Source: Cytospora piceicola (taxonomy: Eukaryota; Ascomycota; Sordariomycetes; Diaporthales; Cytosporaceae). From it: 64,000 nucleotides of DNA. The notes beneath the pieces were generated by a model that was not told the DNA's origin, made no database searches, and saw only the letters and a program-made list of their open reading frames with translations. The DNA lies in contig JALQBC010000004.1 of the NCBI GenBank assembly GCA_023375675.1, forward strand, positions 620,001 through 684,000. Direction: 5' to 3'. The first letter of the stretch is position 1. Each line of letters opens with the position of its first letter. The translations under genes and the position numbers were made by a program. Of the stretch, positions 23,106 to 35,716 are shown in pieces.

Positions 23106-25009
23106 CTTGCGAACTTTCGATCGCCTTCACTGAGATGGAGACCTCGAGAGGTGTTCAAGTTTGCTTATTGTAACCCTCGGAGCTCAGAATCTCGAGGTCG
23201 GCGTGGTCGGCGTGGTATATAGTACGACTGTGCCGTGCCGTGCCGTGACCTTGTCGGCGCAAGCTGCTCAGTCGCTTACAGACCCCCTTTTTTTTTTCCT
23301 TCCCTTCTTGATCTTGAGCAGTTTCCAGCAGCCCAAAGAACGCAGAGCAGGTGAAGCCTCAAGGAAGACGGAGGAGGGTTTGGATTGTTTTGGGGAGAGT
23401 TATGAAGGATTCTTGAACGGTGAGACACAAGGCAGCAGCAACCTTTTCTGGTGGCAAACTGGTACAGCAGCAAAGCCCCCTTTCGAGCGGAGCCAATAAA
23501 GCTTTGGTCTGCCTTGTGTAACGCAGCATTATGGAGTCACAGAAGAAGATTCGGAGGAACCTTGGAAAATGCTGACTCTGTTGCCTGGAGTTGTGTAGAC
23601 GATTGACAGATGACTTGCGTCGTCAACGGAATTTCTTAGTAGCCATGATACTGTGTATGTACCTTACGTACGGGCAGCTGAAGGAGGCGATACAAGGAAC
23701 GCCGTCCATGCATGCGGGTGGTCCGGATACGTGCATCTTATCTCCAATGGTATATCTTTTTCAGAAACACAGACACAGCCTGCAGTAGATCAAAGGAAAG
23801 GGTTTCAATGAGTTCGGGAACCATCTGCATACAACCTCAAGCCCATGTGGGTTGGAGCATTGGGGCGAATCGGAAAGGCCTCAGACTTCAACACCATGAC
23901 ACGTCATTTGGGAACTACTTGTGCCAGAATACTGCGCAGCATGTAATCTGAATAGATGAGTAGTCACGTTGCAAAAATATGAGCGGGGCAAGCATTAATG
24001 ATGATTTGCTGAGGGCCCAGGCAAAAGAGGGTTTTGAGCCGCTGACGATACATTCCAGACTAATTCAAGCATCTACCTCATTCAGTCCATAAATACTCTT
24101 GCGGGCACTTGGGGATAGAGTGGAAGAACCTTTGAAGTCATCTACCTTCTGCCAGTCGAACGCATCAACGAAACTCGGCCTTGACAGCTAGCTGCCAACT
24201 CGATAATCCTCCGCAAGATCCGTCAAAAAATACAGGTTCAGACAAGGCCCTGGCGTCGTGGGCTCAAAGATTGGGGCCCGCGTTAGTCCCTCATACTTTT
24301 GCCTTTCGTAAATACCGTGAACATCGAGGCTACGGATCCTTTCTCACCTATAGTATTTCAACGGATCGACCCCGCCCGGTGGGAACCAAGGACATGTGAT
24401 ACCACACCAGAGAGACGAAAGCCTCGCGCGGAAGACTGCATCAGATATGTGCATTTCCTTTCGTGTTGGTTCTAGACAAGCATCTAACCGTCGAGTCTCA
24501 TCACAAGCCCGCCCTCCAACAGCCTTCCAATACGCCGTGATGTCTTCATTAGTTTGCTCCCAATACGGTCGGATACATATTGCACTTCCGACTAGGTCTA
24601 AAGCCTTGGCCTTAGCGCCACTTTTCGATCTCTGCCCTCTTCTGAAACGCACCGATCACACACGCTGGAGGGTAATTCTCAAAGGACAATCTGAGCCTAG
24701 GGAGGTGAGCCAGGTGAAAGCTATCACACTTCAAGAGGGTCGAGAACAACAACGGCATGTTGACGCAAGGCTTTACCATGTGATTTTTTTCATGTGCCGA
24801 TCTAACGCGAATTTATAAACTGGCACGGCCATTCCGACAAAAGCAGGTGTTATTGTAAGTATCCCATGGGATGTTTTTACAAAGAGGACCGTCGAAAGGA
24901 GTTTACGAAGCCGGCAAGGCGCGTCCGATACAGGGGCTCCAGGCAGGCTGGTGAGAGTTCTGGGCTTCAAGATGCCTTCCCCATGCTGAAAGTCTCATGA
25001 AGGTGCGGT
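23106..25009. other. Intergenic region
   Basis: About 1.9 kb, mainly the BCS1-like gene's upstream region and the asparaginase 3' flank. There is a T run near 23288-23297 and a short GTGCC repeat near 23230. Small open frames have no family signature. Confidence 0.6.
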
Positions 25010-27163
25010 TTACCTCCCAGGAGATCTCGGTCTGCTTAAAGGCTGATCCGCAGTCTTCGGCGTCGACGTTCCACTCCGTGCCCTTTCGTCCATCCACAGA
25101 TGGCCTCCAGCTCCTTCCAACAACTCCACGCACTCCCTATGAGCCGTTCTTCTAGCAAGGAAGAGCGGTGTGTTATTGGCAGAGTTGCGCAAATGCACAC
25201 TCGCGCCTCTGGTGAGAAGCTCCTACAATTCGTAAAGTTAGTGGACGCTAGGTAGCCAGTAGCCAAAAGGGCAATCGAAAAGGCCTCGGATATACGTACC
25301 CGTATGATCTCAGGACTTGCGCTCATCGCCGCCAGATGGACAGCCGTATTGCCTGCATAGTCAGACTTCTGTAGGAGCTGATAGTTGGCCTCGTCGCCCT
25401 CCAGGATCTCCTGAACGGCTGCCAGGTCTCGCTTTTGAATGGCGTAGCCAAGTGCAGTAAAAGCCTCTTCTGCGGGTGACAGCTTGCCTACAGGCGCTTC
25501 GATAGCACCAGCCGGATGAGAGAAGCTCGGCGATGTCACCTCCGTCATTTCTCCCCGTATGGAATTAGCCATCTGTGTTGCAATCTCCGCGTAAGAAAGG
25601 TCGGCAACAGCCAAAAGGTACGAGAGCTTCGTCAACGCAGCCTCGGTCGTCAGGTCGTGGCCGAAGACAACACCAACACGGCCCAGGGCAAAGCCAGGGG
25701 CATAGAGCGGCGACACAAAGCCATTTGTGCACTGGCTCACGTTCACGATGATGGTGCCCCTGTCTACGGCCTCTTTAATAACCTTGGTCAGGCTCCCGTC
25801 CACGCCACCCGGTGCATTGCCCATGCCGAACGTCTCAAGTATGAGACCCCTCAGACCAGGGACGCGTAGGACGGAGTCGACCATCTCTGGCTTGATTCCT
25901 GGGAAAATACGTAGACATGCGACGTGTGCCGTATCGATGTACTTAGTAACGTGGAACTCGGCTATCCTTGTGGGCCTTCGCACCATTGTCCAGTTGACGT
26001 CGACGCCGAGACTTGTCACCTTGGCCAGCGGCTCACAGTTCGGGCTGCTGAAAGCCTCGAAGGCAGAGGCCGAGACTTTGGTCGTTCTATTTCCCCTGAA
26101 CAGTGTATGGTGGAAGAACAGACAGACTTCGGGTATCACGAAAGTACCTGCGATAATCAAAGATCCCAAGAGGTTGTCCACTGCGTCAGACTGAAGGGCA
26201 AATATCGACGCCTGAGACCCGGTCAAGATTACTGGCTTCCCCAAGTCCGACATCATGAACGATATTGCTGAGGCCGAGTCTATACATTATATGAAGTATT
26301 AGCCTACAGTTCCCCGTCATCGCTAGTCTGAGAAATGACAGTGACCGAGAGCCAGCCCAGGAAGGAACACCACAGTAGATTATGTCCAATCCCGCAATAC
26401 AGGACTGTGGAACACCGGCTTAACGGATGTCCCCCTGACTATCAGCATATCCCCAGGGCTTCATAGTTCATTAGGCCCTTTGGCCTGCATGAAAGGCGCT
26501 CCAAGGTCGACTGGCTTGAACTTCCATCGTCGAAATATGGATTGAACTGTGATCATTCGCGAGTCTCTCCTTTCTGCGTGTCCTGAACCCACTAAGATCT
26601 CACGGACACCCGAAGTCTGAGAGTAACAGCCAGCACTGGGACCTGTCCAGTATGTGTGGCCCATGCCCCACATCACCGTCGTGAAGTCGCTCGGCCTCGA
26701 TTCTTGTCAAGACACACAAAGAGCAAAAACATTGAAGGGGCCACTTACAAGCTAGAGAATCGGTTCCATGAAGGACAACAAATCCGTCGAATAAATGGTA
26801 GTTCTCCTTCACGGTGAGGGCAATCTCCGTCCAACCAACCGACGAGATAGAGCTAGAGTCGAGCAATGGCGAGAATTCCACGGCGCTGTACCGAATATGG
26901 CGCTTGTAAGCGGTGGGCGGAGTGCGCAGGCTGTTTAGGATGAGTCTCTCCCCGTTTTGGAAGGCAGTGAGCGGAATTGGAGACGAAGCATCGTTGAACG
27001 AGGGTCGAGGTGCCATGGCATTTTCCAAGAAGCCGGTCATGGGAACCAGCCCAGCAGCAGAGGGTTGCATGCATATCGTGCCTCCTGTAATGATAATCAG
27101 GACCCGGGATTCAGGATAATTGGTCGGATCTGACCCCGGGATGTCTCCATGTCCAGGAGCCAT
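25010..27163 (-). CDS. L-asparaginase with C-terminal ankyrin repeats (ASPG-like)
   Basis: Predicted exons: 27163-26749, 26279-25300, 25222-25010 (535 aa). Active-site motif 1 is TGGTI (residues ~28-32, nucleophilic Thr) and motif 2 is HGTDSLAY. The family sequence runs straight from GTDSLAY to SASAISFMMSD, so the 469-bp intron between exons 1 and 2 is real in frame terms although unusually long. GKPVILTGSQ and ETFGMGNAPGG also fit the cytosolic type I family. The C-terminus carries about two ankyrin repeats (AGNTAVHLAAMSASPEIIR, then TPLFLARRTAHRECVELL), as in human ASPG. It converts asparagine to aspartate and ammonia. No signal peptide is seen. The last exon's stop follows a possible GTAAAC donor, so a little more C-terminus is possible. 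Confidence 0.9.
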
Positions 27164-28065
27164 GATGTGCTAAGAAGTGATAGTCGGGATGTGAGGACGT
27201 CTGAGAGTTGGGATCGGCCTTCTGTGTGACTGTTATGGTCGTGGATGGACGGTACTACCACAGGAGGTTGTTGGTGAGTTGACAAGGGGATTTACTTGAG
27301 TATGTATCAGCACTGGGTCTGGTGGTGCCAAAGATGTTTAAAAGATCTTGAATTCTCAAAGCCGAATATAATGTTGGACCGGTTTGATTTCGTAAACGGC
27401 CCGTTCCAGATGTCCTCCATTTTCAACCATCTGGACTTGAGTCGCTAGCTGGCATGGGGAATGGATCAAAGTCACTATTTGGGCGTCTATTACCCCATAA
27501 TAACCTAATAACAGTCGAGTAGGATGAGGTCCCCTGTTCTAAAAATCACAGTCTTCGGCTGTAATCCACATCGACGAATCTGGGGCATTTCCGGGGAACA
27601 TGTTGTAGCGGGAAGTTTGCAGTATTGTACAGTGTCAGGAAGTGTATAAGAGAGGGAGAATTTGCCGGGTGTCACGATCCCAGCCAGTGACGATAAGTGC
27701 CGAGGTTAATAACTGCCCAGGTGGGTTCAAATCGAAAGCCCGCGCTTATGTAATCACGACCACTCAGTCTCTTCTAATATCGACTCTGACCTCTAGGTAC
27801 CTAGGTACATGGTATAGGCAGAAAGATACAGACCAGCAAGCACACCGAGCACGTGTTCGACATGGCTGCCGCGATGCGTTTAGAACCCCTGGGAGCAAGG
27901 TGAGCTCAACCAGATTATACCGTGTGGTGTTGGTGTTGGCTGCATCTACGGATATGGACCATATGGTGTCTGACTGTGCTTTGACGACTGGTACCATACT
28001 TGAATACTTCATGCCTGGAAGCTGACTGGATCCTAAAACCCAGGGCAGTACGGTCATGTTGTGAC
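27164..28065. promoter_or_regulatory. Shared upstream region of divergent asparaginase and TMLD genes
   Basis: About 900 bp between divergent start codons. Contains the 12-bp palindrome GTACCTAGGTAC at 27797-27808. No gene could be supported. Confidence 0.55.
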
Positions 28066-30129
28066 ATGGCCTCTAAGCGTCAATATGCAAGGTCTACACT
28101 TCTGTGGACTGCTTCCCAGGCTGTACACTCTCGGCGTCACGCCTCTCAGCTCTCTGCTGAGAATGTCCACGGAGAAGAGACTCAGGCCAATGATGATAGT
28201 AGCAACGCCAGTGTACAGCCTAAAGGCGCTCGCAAGATACGCTACATCCTGGGTAGTGACGCGCTACACAAGAAATATGAGATGAGTGCAGCAGAGGACT
28301 TCTCCAATGGCATTTCCAGATACCAGGTCCTTTTCAACGATCATGGGCTCTGGTTCTCCGATAAGGAAGGACAACCTCTCATCAAGTTACGCCGAAATAT
28401 TCTGTGAGTCGTGACCTGAGCCTCAACTTCGAACGAAATTAGTTGACGCATACGTCTGCAAACCACGAATATTACTGACAAGTGCCGCAGTCCAAACTTA
28501 TGGTTGAGGTAAGCCACAAGCACGGGCAATATCATTACATCACCGACGCTAATTATATCATAGGGATAATTGCCGTTGTCCCAAGTGTGTGAACCAAGAA
28601 ACAATGCAGAAGAGCTTTAACATTTTTGCAGTGGGTGCTTGACCCTCAGTTGGGACTCCAATATCAGTATCTGACCCCGAGTGCACTAGACGCCCCTCAG
28701 GCCAATCCCATCAGAAGCAAAAATGGATGAGACAGGTGTCAGAGTGACCTGTAAGTCAGCAAACATGCGTCTGGCCGAGACTTGAGCAGCAAACTCACAC
28801 TCACGCTTTAAGGGACCACGGACAATCATGAGAGTTTCTACAGCTGGGAATTCCTTGAATACTACCTCCAAAATAGCATCAGGAAACAGACTGTCAAGTA
28901 GGTGCTACATCTTCCACGTCAAAACGTGCACCCGCTGATTCCTATAGTCGTCAACTGTGGGGGGCTGAGATCAAGGAAAACCCGCCAACCGTAAGATATG
29001 CGGACGTCATGGATTCAGAGAGTGGCATGGCTAAGATGACGGATTCAATCGTAAGATTATTGTTGCAGCAGAAGCCCGTATAAGGACATCCGAGTGCTCA
29101 CTTAATGTTTGTTTGCAGTTGCGGTTTGGCTTCGTATTTGTTGACGACACGCCTTTTGACGACGCTATCCATACCAAGCGGCTCTTGGAGCGCATTGGAC
29201 CCATCAGAGAAACTCACTATGGTGGCTTCTACGACTTCATTCCAGACATGGCCAAGGCTGACACCGCCTACTCGAACATAGCTTTACCCGCACACACCGA
29301 TACGACTTACTTCACGGATCCGGCTGGCCTTCAAGCCTTCCACCTGTTATCTCACACTCCAGCTCCGGATGACCCAGAGGCAACTGGGGGAGAGTCTTTG
29401 CTTGTCGACGGTTTCCATGCTGCAGAGACATTGCGAGGCGAGGACATGTCCGATTTCCAGGAACTAGTGAGGACCGGCCTGCCATGGCATGCAAGTGGAA
29501 ACAAGGGTGTCACGATAACCTCAGAGAGGCTGCATCCCGTTATTGAGATCGAAGAAACAAGGGATCCTGGCAGCCCAATCAATAAGATCAGGTGGAATAA
29601 TGATGACAGAGGCGGTAAGTGCTTCCGATATTTCTTCTTCGAGTTGTATAGGCTCCAGCGACACCCTCAACACTAGATACCAGAGACCCAGTGCTCTTTG
29701 TCCAAACCCAACACCCACTCAGAAAACCCTGCTGAGACAGCACTAATGCGACTTGGATAACACAGTCCTGCCTCTCAAGGCCACACACAAAAAGGCAATG
29801 AACTGGTACAAAGCTGCGGCCAAGTGGGATGAGATCCTTAGAAGGAACGACTCCGAGTACCGGTTTCAACTGAAACCTGGAAGGACCCTGATATTCGATA
29901 ACCACAGAGTCCTACATGGAAGAAGCGCATTCACGGGATTAAGGAGAATGTGTGGCGGTTACAGTAAGTTAGCCCCCTCTCACAGTCAGTTTACTGCAAT
30001 GGCTCGGCTTTTCCGGAGAGCAGGGGACTAAACCACCGTGTGCTTGTAGTCAACAAGGACGACTTCATGTCTCGCTGGAGGAACACAAATCTGCCCCGAG
30101 AGGAGGTGCTTGCACAGGTAATCGGGTAG
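28066..30129 (+). CDS. Trimethyllysine dioxygenase (carnitine biosynthesis)
   Basis: Predicted exons: 28066-28403, 28491-28508, 28564-28630, 28690-28750, 28813-28897, 28948-29050, 29119-29614, 29766-29963, 30050-30129 (481 aa), all in phase; exon 2 is 18 nt. The N-terminus is Ser/Arg-rich, like a mitochondrial presequence. WLRDNCRCPKC is the family's N-terminal zinc-type motif. PAHTDTTYF supplies the Fe(II)-binding His and Asp, DNHRVLHGR the second His and the 2-oxoglutarate Arg. The enzyme hydroxylates N6-trimethyllysine using 2-oxoglutarate, the first step of carnitine synthesis. Gamma-butyrobetaine hydroxylase is the alternative, but the sequence feels closer to TMLD. The exon 3/4 join is the least certain. 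A GTAATC donor just before the stop could also be used. Confidence 0.87.
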
Positions 30130-31008
30130 AAGTGGGAAAAGGCGTACTACAGATAGTGACCGACCATTGTCAGCTGTGGCATATGTACGTCCTTCTGACC
30201 GGATTTACAGTGAGTGCTGTCTTCGCCCAAAGCACGGACACAGAGCGAAAGTGAACGAGAATGGGCTGCCGGATTCGCTGTTGTAGATGTTGTGCTGGTT
30301 GAATGGTTTATATGAGACTGTAAGCATTACCTAGAAATTCAGCATTGTCTGTCAATATGGTAGCCGGGTCAAGCGTACTGGTAAATGTACGATGTCGTGC
30401 TTTACGTACTGTTAGAACAGCCACCGTCATCTTACCTTGGTGCCCCTTTTAGCTTATCATCGATTGGCGCGGGCCATCTTCCAAGGTTCTAAAGGTTCTG
30501 TTGCTCCTGAGCCGCAGTAATGCACTAGCACTTGGTAGCGGGGGGCCAAGCCACGTCTCGCTAAGACTGTACGAGGTACCGTGGCAGTGGCAGCCCCCAC
30601 CTGTGGGCACCTAGAAGGTCCCCTATACGACTGGTACGGGTACTGCCCGGGCAAGGCCCCTGCTCCTCCAGCTTGTCCCATCTGGACTGCGATTTTCCAG
30701 CTGTCCCTCTGTCTTACCTACTAAACTCAACGTATCCGGCCTGCCTCCCCTCAGCCCTATTACTTACCCTCACCCATCCTAATCTGCCAACTTCGCCTCC
30801 TGCAACTTTCGCACCCAAGGCTTTGGCGTCATCTTTTCAAAGCGACATCTGACCTTCTGCGTATATCCTACGAGATCTGATTCTCGACCAGACGACAGTG
30901 TGTCTCAGACTTTCCTAGCAACCACCAGCAAGCCAGCTCAGCCCAGCTCTTCACTCGCCGTGCCCTCCTTTCCCTGTCCTACCCAGCAGGTACCCCTCGC
31001 CGCCCAAC
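30130..31008. promoter_or_regulatory. Calcineurin A upstream region
   Basis: About 880 bp between TMLD and calcineurin A on the same strand. The part near the start is C/T-rich (about 30720-30990), as is common before highly expressed fungal genes. No gene could be supported. Confidence 0.6.
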
Positions 31009-32940
31009 ATGGATACAGACGGCGCTGGTGCGCCAGGCTCGCAAGACCCTCGCAATGTCCAGGTCGACAATGCCATTCGCGCAATACAGCAGAAGAAGCC
31101 TCTGCCCGAGATTGATTTCTCCATTCACCAAATGGAGGATGGCAGCCAAGTCAGCACCATGGAGAGGGTCTGCAAAGGTATGTGTATTTCCCTGGTACCG
31201 CCACCCCGCTTCCAAAGCCTTGCCGCTCTTGTCCAACTGGGCACCCAAGGCACGCGACCTGCTTGCTAATGTGTGTGCTTTTACCAATAGACGTGCAGGC
31301 TCCTGCCATGTTCAAGCCCACCGATGAGCAATTCTTCGAGGATGAAACACATCAAAAGCCAGACATCAACTTCCTGAAGTCCCACTTCTATAGAGAGGGC
31401 CGATTGACGGAGGAGCAGGCGTTATGGATCATCAGGAAGGGCACCGAGCTGCTGCGCGCCGAGCCTAACCTCCTGGAAATGGATGCCCCTATCACCGTCT
31501 GTGGCGACGTACACGGCCAATACTACGATCTCATGAAACTCTTCGAAGTTGGTGGTGACCCGGCCGATACCAGGTACCTCTTCCTGGGAGACTACGTTGA
31601 TCGCGGGTACTTCAGTATCGAGTGTGTTCTATATCTCTGGTGTCTCAAGATCCACTACCCCAAGACGCTATGGCTACTGCGAGGAAACCACGAGTGTCGT
31701 CACTTGACCGACTACTTCACCTTCAAGTTGGAGTGCAAGCACAAGTACTCCGAGGTCATATACGAGGCCTGCATGGAATCCTTCTGTTGTCTGCCCCTGG
31801 CTGCTATCATGAACAAGCAGTTCCTGTGTATCCATGGCGGTCTGAGCCCTGAATTGCATACTCTGGACGACCTCCGAAGCGTGAGCAGATCCCGCGCCGC
31901 TCTTTATACTGTGGCATCTTCCCCATACCCTTTTCAGCTGACTGACATCTGCATAGATCGATCGCTTCAGGGAACCTCCTACCCAAGGCCTCATGTGCGA
32001 CATCCTCTGGGCCGACCCGCTCGAGGACTTCGGCCAGGAAAAGACCAACGATTACTTCCTGCACAACCATGTTCGAGGTTGCTCATACTTCTTCTCATAC
32101 CCAGCAGCATGCGCTTTCCTCGAAAAGAACAACCTCTTGTCGATCATCCGTGCCCACGAGGCCCAAGACGCCGGTTACCGCATGTACCGCAAGACTAGGA
32201 CGACAGGCTTCCCTAGTGTTATGACCATTTTCTCCGCGCCCAACTACCTCGATGTATACAACAACAAAGCAGCGGTGTTGAAGTACGAGAACAACGTTAT
32301 GAACATTCGGCAGTTCAACTGCACGCCGCATCCATACTGGCTGCCTAACTTCATGGACGTGTTCACATGGTCTCTGCCATTCGTTGGTGAAAAGATCACA
32401 GACATGTTGATTGCCATCCTCAGCACCTGCAGCGAGGACGAGCTCAGGGATGACTCGTCCCCTGGACCCGGTTCACCACCAATCACACCATCTGCCGTCG
32501 GTGACCCAGACACGGTCGAGGCAAGACGGCGGGCGATCAAGAACAAGATCCTCGCTATCGGTCGTTTGTCGCGTGTGTTCCAGGTTCTCCGGGAAGAGTC
32601 GGAGAGCGTCACAGAGCTCAAGACCGCTTCTGGAGGCAGACTTCCCGCTGGAACGCTTATGCTGGGAGCTGAGGGTATCAAGAATGCCATCAGCACGTTT
32701 GAAGATGCTCGGAAGGTTGATCTCCAGAACGAACGGCTGCCACCAAGCCACGACGAGGTTGTGCGGGCCAACGAGGAGGAGCGCCAGCAAGCACTGCAGA
32801 GGGCAACACGGGAGGCTGAGAACGATAAGAAGCTTCAGAGTCTCTCCAGGAGACTTTCTACGTGAGTACCACCATTTCAATAGCTCAAGGTCATACTTAC
32901 TAACGCTGTCCACAGTGATCGCGACACTCGCAAGAAATAG
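31009..32940 (+). CDS. cna-1: Calcineurin catalytic subunit A (protein phosphatase 2B)
   Basis: Predicted exons: 31009-31177, 31291-31880, 31957-32861, 32916-32940 (562 aa, the usual length for filamentous fungi). The metallophosphatase core has [16 protein letters not shown] and RGNHECRH, plus the CIHGGLSP and SAPNYLDVY loops. After it come the calcineurin B-binding helix region, a basic calmodulin-binding segment ([19 protein letters not shown]) and an autoinhibitory segment ([18 protein letters not shown]). It is the Ca2+/calmodulin-activated phosphatase that acts on Crz1 and similar targets and is the target of FK506/cyclosporin complexes. The last exon adds only DRDTRKK. All junctions have standard GT-AG signals. 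Confidence 0.97.
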
Positions 32941-33958
32941 TCAAGTGGTGTATAGTAGTAGTACATGAAAGAAACAGGAGTAGACCATACCGTCACCGAT
33001 AGGAAGCAACCATGAAACCAACAGGGTTCTATTGTCTTACATCCGGCAACATATACACTGCCTTTCTCTGTGAGACAGGCATTGGGCGGTGATGCGGAGG
33101 GACAGGTGTCCACGGGCGTGTGTAGGAAGATGGTGCGGCAGTGTTGCCTGGGAGCCATCAAGGCATTTCCATTTTCTCTCATCCCTCAACGCAAAAAGCC
33201 AACGTCGATGATGATTCACCTTTTCACATAAGCTTTATGCTGAGTGGTCCGTAGTGGCGGGCGGTAATGGTATGATCTCGCACCGTATACAGCTGGATGG
33301 GCTTAGACACAGCGCGGCTAAAACTGTAAGGGGGGAATGGGGCTACCGCTTGAGAGTTCACAGCCGAGCTATGGAGTTGTGTTCACCCCCTGCCTGGCAC
33401 ATGATGGGAATTCTATTACTGCGTTTACCTGTGTTTCTACGAGCACCCGTCTCTGGTGGTGTGGATTTGCCGCATCACTCTCGACGGACTGACTACCTTC
33501 CCCGTTTCCTTTTCTGGCCGTGCCAGCCTCCTTAGCCAGATGGCCGAGCAAGATTTCAACCAGCCACAATCAAGCCCCCTTCTAACTTCTCAACGTGATA
33601 CACTTGCAAATTATCACAGCGTCGCCATCAGTGCTTTAGGTGGTCTACGTATTTGGGTATGGATCTTGATATTGAGGTTGAGCTTTCGCTGCTTGAGACA
33701 AGCTCTGCAACATAGGAACCAAGGACCCTGCACTGAACTATGTTGCGGCTTCCTGCACCCTTTTCGAAGGATATACAACAACTAGTACATTGCAGCCTAT
33801 GGCCGATATCACACATTTGTAGAGAACACCGAGGGTGGTACCTGGGGCGAGGTCAAGCCCAACGAGCCATTATTTGCGGACGACACCGACAGCAGCAGCT
33901 TTACCCACCACAGCTCGCTCGCATAGATCGCTGCCACATCTCGCCCGACAGGTCAGAC
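32941..33958. other. Intergenic region between convergent genes
   Basis: About 1 kb between the stops of calcineurin A and the cyclase gene, presumably two 3' UTRs. No gene could be supported. Confidence 0.6.
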
Positions 33959-35203
33959 TCAAAATATAGCCAAGATGTTCGGCGGGCTCGCAACACCCCC
34001 GGGTACATTACACGGCTCGCTCGTCACGAAGAAGCTCCACCTGCCCTCGCTCGCACACGTCTCGGCGAGCTTCTCGAGCCAGAACAGCTCGCCGATGGGG
34101 CACCCGTAGCCGGCCAGCAGGACCTCGTGCAGAGCCCAGTCCTTCGGGGTGGGCCAGGCCTCGAACGACGGCTGGTCGCCGGCCACGGCGCTGAAGTTTT
34201 CCCAGACCCAACGGATTATCTCCTCGGACTGCTCGACGCCACCGAAATGCGGCGGAGTGAGAGCGTGGCTTGCCTTGAGCTGGGCGTCTGAGAGTTGGGC
34301 GAGTTGGACGTGCCAGCCTGGTTCGAGAGTAAGTGAGTGTCAGTTGAAGATGAAACTTCCCCGGAAAACAAATCACGGAGGAAAGCGAGATGGGTTGGTG
34401 GAATACTTGGGAATACTTACCAGTACGGATGAACAAGATATCGCCAAACTTGACCTCCGTCCCCTGTGCTTCCAGGCATGCCTTGAGGTGTTTCAGCGGG
34501 ATCGGCGAGGTCTCAAAACAGTTGAAGTTCTTCAAGGCTGGGTCGTCCTGTTGCTGACGCCAGCTGTGAAAGTCGACCAGAATACCGCGGCCGACGATGC
34601 CCTGTTCGGAAAACGCTGTGACACACCCGAGTCCCGTCAGCCAGTTCCTTCGATACCTCCCAGACAATCCTCGTCAGTGCAGAACGTACCGTGGATCCCA
34701 TTCACCGTCTTCTTCTTCCCATCACTCCCCTTGCCATGGATGTCCTCCAGCGTGACCCCGTTGTAGAACTTGGCCTCCTTCTGGTATCCAAAATGTCGGA
34801 ACCCGTCCCACTGGCTCGACACCTGCGTGTTGAACGTCCAGACGTCGTCGTTGACGACCCACGGCGCCTTGTGGATCAGCTCCTGGTGGAAGAGCTTCCG
34901 CTGGAAGTAGCCCGACTCGTCGCCCTGTGCGTCGAGCGGCCAGTTCAGCGACACCCGCGTGCCCTTCCTGATCTCGTCCCTGGCGGCCGCGGCCACGCGC
35001 TCGTCCGTGAGCCGGTTCAGGGTCCCCAGCTCGTCGTGCTGGCCGTATAAACCCCAGGCAGAGTGGTGCGGGTCGCCCTCCCTCAGGGGCAGGTCGTCGA
35101 AGCTAGGGATGCCGTTCTCGTTCAGCTTGGGGGTCATCTTGTTGAGGATGTGTTTGATCTGTCCGAGTCTCTCACTCGATTGTCTGGATGGTTCATTCAT
35201 CAT
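33959..35203 (-). CDS. Putative cyclase-family hydrolase (PF04199-like)
   Basis: Predicted exons: 35203-34690, 34615-34421, 34317-33959 (355 aa). It resembles fungal 'putative cyclase' proteins related to kynurenine formamidase. Seen: PSFDDLPLREGDPHHSAWGL near the start, GTLNRLTDERV, SSQWDGFRHFGYQ (metal-site region), GIVGRGILVDFHSW, and a C-terminal FFVTSEPCNVPGG. The real substrate is unknown. The start could be either of two adjacent ATGs (35203 or 35200). There is no signal peptide, so it is probably cytosolic. It is divergent from the MTQ1-like gene. Confidence 0.87.
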
Positions 35204-35716
35204 CTCATATTCTTATATTCACCCGCAGACCTCACTGCAAGTAAGTCACGATTACGTAGCCTCCATTTCGCGGAATTACGGGCGGGGGAAGCCCAACTCC
35301 TCCGGTATCGTTCCGGGACGGTCAACATCTGCAGCTCGGCCACTCCTATCACGAGGGCCGAGGTTTGAGCCTTCTGGTACTGGAGTTCTGAAAGACGCAG
35401 GCCGGACTCGTCGTCCTGCAGATTGGCATGCATCGGATTTGAGTATACGTGGGATGGTGTGCCTCGGATAAGCGGATAATCGACTTCACCTACTCAGGGT
35501 TACACCCTGGTGTCATAACCGAGTACCACCCTCCCCCCTCCAGGTATTAAAAAAATACCGGCCCAGCTCGATGAGTGAGATTCCTGGACCCTGAACGGAG
35601 TTTATGAGGAGATTTGATTTGTATAGGCTGGGACAAATCTGTTTCTTTGACGACGAGACTACAGGGCCTGTGGTTCTAGGTCCACAGTGGGAGGTTTTCG
35701 GTGAAGAGGCACACCA
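35204..35716. promoter_or_regulatory. Shared upstream region of divergent cyclase and MTQ1-like genes
   Basis: 513 bp between divergent start codons, presumably containing both promoters. No specific site is recognised. Confidence 0.55.

Noticed and set aside
26461..26676. Extra exon in the long asparaginase intron
   Set aside because: Asparaginase homology runs directly from exon 1 to exon 2 without missing residues, and the joined phases agree.
27715..27760. GGGTTCAAATC resembling a tRNA B box
   Set aside because: No pairing T stem and no cloverleaf upstream.
31182..31290. Upstream extension of calcineurin A exon 2 from an open frame starting at 31182
   Set aside because: The sequence 31178-31290 is an intron with a GTATGT donor and CAATAG acceptor; only splicing joins CK to DVQAPAMF as in the family.
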